The notes under the pieces: model-generated
What the model saw: only the letters and a program-made list of their open reading frames with translations
The model's database searches: none
What the model was told of the DNA's origin: nothing
From: an uncultured Selenomonas sp.
GTDB taxonomy: Bacteria > Bacillota > Negativicutes > Selenomonadales > Selenomonadaceae
DNA: 64,000 nt
Direction of reading: 5' to 3'
Assembly (NCBI GenBank): GCA_905372355.1
Contig: CAJPOT010000002.1
Coordinates: 62,001 to 126,000 of the forward strand
Position numbers and translations under genes: made by a program
In this document: positions 47,521 through 54,837 of the stretch, in pieces
Layout of the letters: every line of letters starts with the position of its first letter
Numbering within the stretch: the first letter of the stretch is position 1

Positions 47521-48852
47521 TCACCTTCTTCTCATGCGGGCAATGAAGAAGCCGTCCGTGCCGTCTCGCTGCGGATAAAGCTGCAGCATCTGCTCGGGGC
47601 GCTTTTTCAGCGGCAGGAGTTCTCCTGCATTCTCCAAGCTGAACTCTTCGTGCCGCGCGAGGAAGTCTTCCACGACGGCTTCATTTTCCTCACGCTCGAT
47701 CGTGCATGTGCTGTAGACGAGCACGCCGCCGCTTTTCACGGCTTCCGCAGCAGAGCTGAGAATTTCCCGCTGCAATCGTGCGAGAGCGGCGAGGTCGTCC
47801 GGCCTCTTTCGCCAACGTGCATCGGGCTTTCGCCGCAGGACGCCGAGTCCCGAGCACGGCGCATCGACGAGCACGCGGTCGGCTTGGCGCGGAAAGCGCC
47901 TCCCCGCCTCGCGCGCATCGAGAAGCAGCGGCTCCACCGACTTGATGCCGAGCCGCTCGCAGTTTTCCGCAATGCGGCGCATCTTGTGCTCATGCACGTC
48001 GAGTGCGACGATGCGTCCACAGTCGCCCATAGAGGCGGCGATATGCGTCGTCTTGCCGCCCGGCGCACTGCAGACGTCTAGCACGAATTCGCCCGGCTCG
48101 GGCGCAAGGACGTGAGCCACGAGCATCGAGCTTTCGTCCTGCACCTGAAAAAGCCCCTGCTGCAAAGATTCCAGAGCGTCGAGAGAGCCGTGACGAAGGC
48201 AGAGGATTCCTTCGGGCGTCCAAGCGGAAGGCTCCGCCTCCACGCCCTCTTGCGAGAGGCGTTCGAGGAGCTTGTCCCTCGTAATCTTCAAGGTGTTCGT
48301 ACGCAGGGAAAGCGTCGCCTGCGCATTGTCAAATTCGCAGAGCGTCCTTGCCCCTTCATAGCCAAACTGCCCGATCCAACGCCGCACGAGCCACTCGGGA
48401 TGCTGCAGGGACAGGGCGAGATTTTCCGCTTCATGCGCCTTGCCCGTCGGGAATGCCGCTTTTTCCGGTTCACGAGCCGCCGTGCGCAGAACGGCGTTGA
48501 CAAACTTTACCGTGCCCGCATGGCTGCAGCGCTTCGTCATCTCCACCGCCGTATTGCAGGCGGCGGAGGCAGGCACGCGCGCAAGGAAGAAAAGCTGGTA
48601 TATGCCCAAACGCAAAATATCCCGCACCATGGGCGGGATCTTGGAAAGCGGACGATTCAAGTAGCGCCGCAGAATCCAATCGAGCGTGCCGCCCGCCTTC
48701 GCCGCGCCGTAGACCAGTTCCGTTGCAAATCGGCGATCCACTTCGGAGAGTTTCGCGGCACGCAAAGACCGCGCCAATGCCACATTGGCATAAGCGCCCT
48801 TTTCATTCACTTCATGAAGCGCCTTGAGCGCCGTCTCCCGCGCCTTGTCCAT
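47521..48852 (-). CDS. rsmB: 16S rRNA m5C967 methyltransferase RsmB
   Basis: The 443 residues comprise an N-terminal NusB-like RNA-binding domain (residues 1-140, including ATELVYGAAKAGGTLDWIL) and a Rossmann methyltransferase with DVCSAPGGKTTHIA (SAM site), DAPCSGLGVLRRKPD and the catalytic Cys in VYSTCTIEREENE. GAGGAGGA precedes the ATG. Same gene order as in B. subtilis except for the DUF116 gene inserted before it. Confidence 0.96.
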   Translation of the reverse strand: MDKARETALKALHEVNEKGAYANVALARSLRAAKLSEVDRRFATELVYGAAKAGGTLDWILRRYLNRPLSKIPPMVRDILRLGIYQLFFLARVPASAACNTAVEMTKRCSHAGTVKFVNAVLRTAAREPEKAAFPTGKAHEAENLALSLQHPEWLVRRWIGQFGYEGARTLCEFDNAQATLSLRTNTLKITRDKLLERLSQEGVEAEPSAWTPEGILCLRHGSLDALESLQQGLFQVQDESSMLVAHVLAPEPGEFVLDVCSAPGGKTTHIAASMGDCGRIVALDVHEHKMRRIAENCERLGIKSVEPLLLDAREAGRRFPRQADRVLVDAPCSGLGVLRRKPDARWRKRPDDLAALARLQREILSSAAEAVKSGGVLVYSTCTIEREENEAVVEDFLARHEEFSLENAGELLPLKKRPEQMLQLYPQRDGTDGFFIARMRRR

Positions 48853-48861
48853 AGATCCTCC

Positions 48862-49692
48862 TCATTTTTGCCCTTCACCTTCGTCTTCGGGTACATTCTT
48901 CTCCTTCTTCGCCGCATCGTCGTCAATCAAGAATTTCTTGATTTCCTCACGCACCTTCTCAATATCGACGTGCGTATTGAAGCACGGGCCGTTCGGCCGT
49001 ATGTTCAGAACGCCGACGGCTGGAAGAGGGTAAACGTCCTGTATGCCGCTCGTCAAATCGCGTTCGCAGGCAATCGCCATGACCGCCTTCGGGCGAATCT
49101 TCTTGACCGTCTGGCGCGCGAGCGTGCCGCCCGTCACGATGAAGAAATGGAAGCCCATCTCATCGGCAAGATTCACGAGAGCGCCGACGTCGCAGCCGCC
49201 GCAGCGCTTGCAGTTGTGCGGGTCGCGCGTGATCTTGTGCGGGCACGTCGCAAGCTGCAGGCAATGCGGCGTGACAACGAGAAGCTCGTTCGCATGCACC
49301 TTGATGCCGCGATGGTGGATGATCTGGTTGCTGACCTCGATGAAGGAGCGTTCGATGCGTCGCCGGTTGAAGCCGAACACCTTGCCGATCATGATGGCTA
49401 CGGGAAAGAGCAGATTGATCAGCGTGTACGACTGCTTCTGAAAAATATGCAGAAACGGCAGTCCGAGAATCGCTCCGACCATGCTCAAGATGCCGAAACC
49501 CGTGAGAAATACGACGCTCGCGAAGAAGATGCCGAGCACGAGCGGCAGATAGGCATTGATTTCGAGCAGACCGAGGTAGCTCACGCGCCAGACAGCATAG
49601 GCGAGAAACGTCATGCAGAGGAAGCTCAGTGACAGAAGTGCCATGAAGAGTCTCTTGTGCGGGCGCTCAAGCCCCGGTATCACAGATGTCAA
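48862..49692 (-). CDS. DUF116 membrane protein with Cys cluster
   Basis: Function unknown. The 276 residues have three hydrophobic segments (about 14-37, 48-72 and 85-105), then a cytoplasmic DUF116 domain with Cys residues (TPHCLQLATCPHKITRDPHNCKRCGGCDVG) that look able to bind a metal or Fe-S cluster, and a C-terminal acidic/lysine-rich tail. Family members recur between fmt and rsmB in clostridia and Negativicutes, as here. The start is TTG at 49692 with a strong AGGAGG eight bases upstream. Confidence 0.83.
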   Translation of the reverse strand: MTSVIPGLERPHKRLFMALLSLSFLCMTFLAYAVWRVSYLGLLEINAYLPLVLGIFFASVVFLTGFGILSMVGAILGLPFLHIFQKQSYTLINLLFPVAIMIGKVFGFNRRRIERSFIEVSNQIIHHRGIKVHANELLVVTPHCLQLATCPHKITRDPHNCKRCGGCDVGALVNLADEMGFHFFIVTGGTLARQTVKKIRPKAVMAIACERDLTSGIQDVYPLPAVGVLNIRPNGPCFNTHVDIEKVREEIKKFLIDDDAAKKEKNVPEDEGEGQK

Positions 49693-49725
49693 AACGATTC
49701 CCTCCTTTTCTCAACACAAAATGCA

Positions 49726-50667
49726 TCATTCTGCATCGAAATCGAAGCGTGCGGGCAGCTGAAGGCCGTGGCCGCGCACATAGTCGCCCGCCGCCATCTT
49801 CTTCTTGCTCGGCGCCTGCAGTTCCAGTATTTCCAGCATCCCCTCGCCCGTGCCGACGAGAAGTCCCTGCTTCGTCACGGAAACGATTTCTCCGGGTTCT
49901 GCCGTACCCTCCGCAAGGCGCGTGCGCCAGATTTTGAACTTCTGCCCCGCCAGCATCGTGTAGGCGCCCGGCCACGAGTTCAGGCCGCGCACGAGATCAT
50001 GAATCTCCTGCGCCGGTTTCTTCCAGTCGATGCGCCCCACCTCCTTGTCGAGAAGCGGCGCGTATGTGGAAAGCGCATCATCCTGCGGCGTGCGCTTGAG
50101 TGTTCCTTCCGACAAGGAAAAAATTGTCCTTTCCAAGACAGCCGCACCGAGCTTCATCATCGTATCGTGCAGTTCGGCTGCCGTCATCGCCTGCGTGATC
50201 GGCAGCGTTTCCCGCATGAGCATATCGCCCGTATCAAGACCTTCGTCCATGAACATCGTCGTGACGCCCGTCTCCTTCTCTCCGCGCACAATCGCCCACT
50301 GCATCGGCGCCGCACCGCGATAGCGCGGCAGGAGCGAAGCGTGGACGTTGATGCAGCCCAAGGGAGGCAGAGAAAGAATCTCCTTCGACAAGATCTGCCC
50401 GAAGGCGACGACGACGATGAGATCCGGCGCGAGTCCGCGCAGGACGTCGACGAAATCCGTCGCTTTGACGCGCACCGGCTGGTAGACCGCGATACCATGT
50501 TCCTGAGCGAACACCTTGACGGGCGGCGGCAGAAGCTTCTGCCCGCGCCCCTTGGGTCTGTCCGGCTGCGTCACAACGGCAACGACATCGGAAATCTCCA
50601 CGAGACGCGCGAGACACGGCACGGCGAAATCGGGAGTTCCCATGAAAATCACACGAAAGCGCTTCAT
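49726..50667 (-). CDS. fmt: Methionyl-tRNA formyltransferase
   Basis: Fmt formylates initiator Met-tRNA using 10-formyl-THF. The 313 residues show RVIFMGTPDFAVPCLARL, the catalytic INVHASLLPRYRGAAPMQWAI (Asn/His) and TTMFMDEGLDTGDML, and a C-terminal OB-like tRNA-binding domain. The ATG overlaps the def stop (ATGA). Confidence 0.97.
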   Translation of the reverse strand: MKRFRVIFMGTPDFAVPCLARLVEISDVVAVVTQPDRPKGRGQKLLPPPVKVFAQEHGIAVYQPVRVKATDFVDVLRGLAPDLIVVVAFGQILSKEILSLPPLGCINVHASLLPRYRGAAPMQWAIVRGEKETGVTTMFMDEGLDTGDMLMRETLPITQAMTAAELHDTMMKLGAAVLERTIFSLSEGTLKRTPQDDALSTYAPLLDKEVGRIDWKKPAQEIHDLVRGLNSWPGAYTMLAGQKFKIWRTRLAEGTAEPGEIVSVTKQGLLVGTGEGMLEILELQAPSKKKMAAGDYVRGHGLQLPARFDFDAE

Positions 50668-51131
50668 GACTTTTGCTCCTCTTCCTTGCGCAGGCTCTGC
50701 GCCACGTCGATGAAGAGCACGCCTTCCAGATGGTCAAGTTCATGCTGGATGCAGCGCGCCAAAAGCCCCTTCGCCGTGATATGCTTGCGCTTGCCGCGCC
50801 GGTCAAGAAACTCGACCTTGACCTTCGCCGCGCGCTCGACCTCGCCGAAAATTCCGGGCACGCTCAGGCAGCCTTCCGAATCCGTTTCGCTTCCCTCACG
50901 AAACGTGATCTTCGGATTGACGAGCTCGATGATTCCATCGCCTATATCGATGACAACCATGCGCAGAGCCTCACCCACCTGCGGCGCAGCGATGCCGATG
51001 CCGTTCGCCTCGTACATCGTTTCCGCCATGTCATCGAGCAGTTTCCTGAGCCTTGCATCGACACGTTCCACGGGAGCGCAGATTTCCTTCAAGACAGGCG
51101 CTCCCGCCTTCTTTATTTCCAACAACGACAT
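50664..51131 (-). CDS. def: Peptide deformylase
   Basis: Def removes the N-formyl group from new proteins. The 155 residues hold the three motifs GIGIAAPQ (44-51), EGCLSVPG (metal Cys) and QHELDHLEGVLFID (metal His pair and catalytic Glu). GGAGG lies upstream of the ATG. It appears to lead the long transcript reaching at least to rpe. Confidence 0.97.
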   Translation of the reverse strand: MSLLEIKKAGAPVLKEICAPVERVDARLRKLLDDMAETMYEANGIGIAAPQVGEALRMVVIDIGDGIIELVNPKITFREGSETDSEGCLSVPGIFGEVERAAKVKVEFLDRRGKRKHITAKGLLARCIQHELDHLEGVLFIDVAQSLRKEEEQKS

Positions 51132-51181
51132 GCCTCATTTCCTCCAAAAGCTATGATTCTGAAAATACCGACCCTCGCACC

Positions 51182-51994
51182 TCACGACAGACCCAGCCCA
51201 TAGATGCGATTTGCAGCGGAAAAGAATACCTTTTCCCACTCTTCCTCGGGAACGATCTCTTTCATGAATCGTATGTAATCCTCCAAATTCGCCAAGGGCC
51301 AGTCCGTACCGAACATGATGCGGTCATAGCAGTCGAGGTATTCCAACCAATCCGTCAGCATGCGCATATACCCTTGCTTCTTTCGATAGAATCGCTCGGC
51401 GTCAACGATCTTTCCCTCCAAAAGCCCCGAAAAATCCACCGCGACGTTGGGGTTCTTCTCCACGACGCCCACGGCATCCAAGAGCCACGGGTTGCCAAAG
51501 TGGCACATGATGAACTGCACGCGCGGCCAGCGCACGGCAGCCTCATCGAGCACGAGCGGATGACTGTATTTTAAAAGACCGTCCGTGGAAGCTGTCAGCC
51601 CCGTATGGATGGCGACGGGTTTGTCGTACTTTTCTGCCAGCGCATAAAACGGTGCGAGAGCTTCTTCGTAAACGTAGAAATGGCGATAGCCCGGATAGAG
51701 CTTGATGCCGACGCATTGCCTGCGCTTGAGGTTTTCCTCGACGAGCGCGATCTGCTCCTCTGGCGAGCGCTCCTCGCCCAAGGTGTCAAGACCGATGCAA
51801 TAGCTGAGAAAAGCCGGGTAGTCATGCTCCTTTGGCTCAAGGCTCTTGTTCCCCATGACGACGCCATGCACAACGCCGAGACGCTGATAGGCGTCCTCCA
51901 GATGCTCTGCTGTATTTTCATGCCCTGCAGCAAGGGCGATCTCATCAAAGTAATCTTCCTTGCAAAAGTGCAGGTGCGCATCTATGATTTTCAT
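51182..51994 (-). CDS. Amidohydrolase-2 family metal-dependent hydrolase
   Basis: The 270-residue TIM-barrel protein resembles amidohydrolase_2 enzymes such as ACMSD-like decarboxylases and hydrolases. Metal ligands: His7 and His9 in MKIIDAHLHF, His in VAIHTGLTA, His in IMCHFGNPWLLDAVG and Asp in IMFGTDWPLANLEDYI. The true substrate is unknown. The ATG at 51994 has AAAGGA eight bases upstream; a longer frame is rejected. It has its own extended -10 promoter and lies between unrelated operons. Confidence 0.85.
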   Translation of the reverse strand: MKIIDAHLHFCKEDYFDEIALAAGHENTAEHLEDAYQRLGVVHGVVMGNKSLEPKEHDYPAFLSYCIGLDTLGEERSPEEQIALVEENLKRRQCVGIKLYPGYRHFYVYEEALAPFYALAEKYDKPVAIHTGLTASTDGLLKYSHPLVLDEAAVRWPRVQFIMCHFGNPWLLDAVGVVEKNPNVAVDFSGLLEGKIVDAERFYRKKQGYMRMLTDWLEYLDCYDRIMFGTDWPLANLEDYIRFMKEIVPEEEWEKVFFSAANRIYGLGLS

Positions 51995-52049
51995 AAAGTA
52001 TATCCTTTCGCATAGCGAGAGCCTTTCATTCTGCCGAAAGCTCCTTCCT

Positions 52050-52055
52050 ATCATA
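52050..52055 (-). promoter_or_regulatory. Extended -10 promoter of the amidohydrolase gene
   Basis: TGCTATGAT on the minus strand is an extended -10 box about 56 bases before the ATG; no good -35 is seen. The 120-base gap that holds it shows no clear terminator for the methyltransferase gene upstream. Confidence 0.4.
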
Positions 52056-52114
52056 GCACAAGACGCGTGAGAAGAAAAGAAACGGAAGTTACGACAGCAT
52101 GGATAAACTCTCCG

Positions 52115-52906
52115 CTACACATCGAGCACGCCGTAGTGAACGGGACTGTATTTTCCCCCTGCAATATGGGAAAAGCCTAGGCGTGCGAATTCCAGACTGC
52201 GGCTGTTTTCCTTCAGCACGACGCGCCGTCTCGCCACGCGGCACGCTTCGGCTACGGCGGAAAGGGAGACGGGCGCGGATTCCGCCAGAAGGCGCAGTGG
52301 TGCGAGCTGCACGCTGTCCTTCAGAGGATGCCGGAACATTGGGTCGAAGTAGACGACATCATAGGAATCATCGGGAAGCGTTCGCAGAAAATCCTCATAA
52401 TCTGCCCGCCGCACCTCAACTCGACGCATGGCGGCGTGCAGATCGTAATTTCCTGCCGAGAAGTGCGCGAGTCCATGGCGCACAATCTCATAAATCAACG
52501 GGCTTTTCTCAAGCGCCGTCACCTTGCCGCGCTCCCCTGCGATGAAGCTCGCCGTGATGGAATCGGCGCCGAGGCCGAGCGTACAGTCAAGCACCGTGTC
52601 CCCCTCGCCGATTCCCATCGCTTCCACCATATGATCCTTTTGCCCGCGCCCCAGTTCCCTGACACGCACATGCGCCATATTGGGATGGAAAAACAATTCG
52701 CCGTCGGACGTTTCCAGGCGCAGGCCGCCCTTCTTCACCACGAGAATAAAGAGCGCTCCGTACCGCACCCGCAAGTCCTCATACGATATATGCCTGCGCT
52801 TGACGAAGGGGATTCCCAGCCGCTCTGCAGTCTCTTGGGCGAGCAGGCAGTCCGCCGGGCGGCTCTTGTAGCCCGTCGTGACAATCGCCAAGTTCTTCTC
52901 TTCCAT
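52115..52906 (-). CDS. RsmJ-like class I SAM methyltransferase
   Basis: The 263-residue protein has a SAM site (VLDCTLGLGADSITASF, near 108-124) and the motif YFDPMFRHPLKDSVQLAPLRLLAE, which resembles the catalytic YLDPMFPHK motif of RsmJ, the 16S rRNA m2G1516 methyltransferase. Target is therefore probably rRNA, but unproven in this lineage. The ATG at 52906 has GAGG six bases upstream, placing it eight bases after mutL; a GTG four codons earlier overlaps the mutL stop. Last gene of miaB-mutS-mutL. Confidence 0.8.
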   Translation of the reverse strand: MEEKNLAIVTTGYKSRPADCLLAQETAERLGIPFVKRRHISYEDLRVRYGALFILVVKKGGLRLETSDGELFFHPNMAHVRVRELGRGQKDHMVEAMGIGEGDTVLDCTLGLGADSITASFIAGERGKVTALEKSPLIYEIVRHGLAHFSAGNYDLHAAMRRVEVRRADYEDFLRTLPDDSYDVVYFDPMFRHPLKDSVQLAPLRLLAESAPVSLSAVAEACRVARRRVVLKENSRSLEFARLGFSHIAGGKYSPVHYGVLDV

Positions 52907-52914
52907 CCTGCACC

Positions 52915-54837
52915 TCACGTCCGTTTGAACATCTTCGCCAATTCTTCACTGCTGAACTTCAAGATGGTCGGGCGTCCATGCGGGCATGTATAGGGACGCG
53001 CCGTCTGCGAAAGCTCCTCCAAGACGATCTGCATCTGGCGAAAATTCAGCTCGTCGCCCGATTTGATGGCTGCGCGGCACGCCATTGTGGCGAGACACGC
53101 ATGGCGGATTTCCTGCGCCGTCGTCTCGTGCATGTCATAGAGTCTCGCGAGGATTTCGCGAACCATATCCTCCGCTTCGGATACGGGAACGTCCGCAGGG
53201 ACTTCCTTCAAGCGGAAATCGCGCTCGCCGCAGGCCTCCATGTCAAAGCCCAGACGGCGGAACAGCTCCTGATTCTCCGATACGAGCGCGGCTTCCCTCG
53301 CATCGAACGACAAGATCGGATGCACGAGAAGCTGCTGTGACGGGATGCGCTCCGCCATGGCGGAAAACTTGTCATAAAGGATGCGTTCGTGCGCCGCATG
53401 TTGATCGACGATGTAGAGGCCGTCCTTGTCCTTCGCGATGATATAGCAGAGATCGACCTGCCCGATCGGCGTGATGCCCGCATGGTAAAGACCGGCTTCC
53501 GACACGTCGGCAAGCGGCGTCTCTGCGGCTCTTCCCTGCGGCTTATATGCCGCGTCCCGCGCTTCGCGCACGAGTCCTCCGTCAGCGGAGGCGACATCGT
53601 GTGCGCTGTATGCCGCACCTTCGCCCTTGAGGACACTCTGCGCTTCAGCGAAACTCATCGCCGCCTGCGCGGGTGCTGCTCGGTAAGGATTCTCCGTATA
53701 TCTGATACCAAAAGAGGTCTTGGCCGAACCATTCCCGGCAAAATCTTCCTCCTCCGATACCTGAGTGGCTGCGACAAACTGCATCGGCTCCATCGCATAG
53801 CGGCGCTCGACATTCTGCACGGAAGCCGCCACATCCTCAAGCGTCTGCCCGACGGGTCGGATGGCATCGACCACCGCCTTGTAGACCGCCTTGAAGATGC
53901 GCCCCTCGTCCTCGAACTTCATCTCGCTCTTCTGCGGATGGACATTGACATCGACGGAGCGCTGCGGCACAGCGATGTTCAGGACGACCAGGGGAAAACC
54001 CGATTTCGGCAGGAGCGAGTGATAGGCGTTGTCGATCGCCTTGGCAATCGCCTTGTTCGATATGATGCGGCCATTCACGATGAAGGTCTGCCAAGCGCGG
54101 CTGCTCTTGAGCATCGAAGGCTTCGTGATGTAGCCCGTGATCTTGATGTCCTCATCCTCGAAGGAAAGCGCCAGAAGTGCACCGGCGGCCTGTGAGCCGT
54201 AAATGCTGCGAATGGCATCAAAGAGCGAACCGTTTCCCGGCGTCATCGCTGCCGTTTTATTGTTGCTGATGAGACGAAATGCTATATCGGGGCGAGAAAG
54301 CGCGAGCTTCGTCATAAAGTCGCTGATGCGCCCGCCTTCCGTATGCGTCGTCTTGAGGAACTTCTTGCGCGCGGGCGTATTGAAGAATAGATCTTCGACC
54401 TGGATCGTCGTGCCCAGACTGCAGCCCGTCTCGCCGATGTCGTGCGTGATGCCGCCGATAATGCTCACTTGGGTACCGAGTTCTTCGCCCTCTTTTCGCG
54501 TGCGCATACGGAAGCGGGAGACGGCGGCTATCGTCGGCAAGGCCTCGCCGCGAAAGCCGAGCGTCCTCAAGGAATAGAGATCGCCGACCTCCTGAATCTT
54601 GCTCGTCGCATGACGCTCGATGGCAAGTTTTGCATCCCCCAGGCTCATGCCGCAGCCATTGTCCGTCACGCGCATGAGGCTCGTGCCTCCCGCCATAATT
54701 TCCACTTCGATCTTCGTCGCTCCCGCATCGATCGAATTTTCTACAAGTTCTTTGACGACGGAGGCAGGGCGCTCCACGACCTCGCCCGCCGCAATCTTGT
54801 TGATCGTATTGTCGTCGAGCACATGAATCCGGCTCAT
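52915..54837 (-). CDS. mutL: DNA mismatch repair protein MutL
   Basis: MutL couples MutS mismatch recognition to strand incision. N-terminal GHKL ATPase: KIAAGEVVERPASVVKELVENSIDAGA, DNGCGM, RHATSKI and FRGEALPTIAAV; the transducer domain follows to about 330. A variable linker runs to 445. The C-terminal dimerisation domain has DQHAAHERILYDKF (endonuclease-type metal motif), ACLATMACRAAIKSGD and the CPHGRPTI motif. With these motifs it is an endonuclease-type MutL. The length of 640 is normal. The start overlaps mutS (ATGA). Confidence 0.97.
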   Translation of the reverse strand: MSRIHVLDDNTINKIAAGEVVERPASVVKELVENSIDAGATKIEVEIMAGGTSLMRVTDNGCGMSLGDAKLAIERHATSKIQEVGDLYSLRTLGFRGEALPTIAAVSRFRMRTRKEGEELGTQVSIIGGITHDIGETGCSLGTTIQVEDLFFNTPARKKFLKTTHTEGGRISDFMTKLALSRPDIAFRLISNNKTAAMTPGNGSLFDAIRSIYGSQAAGALLALSFEDEDIKITGYITKPSMLKSSRAWQTFIVNGRIISNKAIAKAIDNAYHSLLPKSGFPLVVLNIAVPQRSVDVNVHPQKSEMKFEDEGRIFKAVYKAVVDAIRPVGQTLEDVAASVQNVERRYAMEPMQFVAATQVSEEEDFAGNGSAKTSFGIRYTENPYRAAPAQAAMSFAEAQSVLKGEGAAYSAHDVASADGGLVREARDAAYKPQGRAAETPLADVSEAGLYHAGITPIGQVDLCYIIAKDKDGLYIVDQHAAHERILYDKFSAMAERIPSQQLLVHPILSFDAREAALVSENQELFRRLGFDMEACGERDFRLKEVPADVPVSEAEDMVREILARLYDMHETTAQEIRHACLATMACRAAIKSGDELNFRQMQIVLEELSQTARPYTCPHGRPTILKFSSEELAKMFKRT

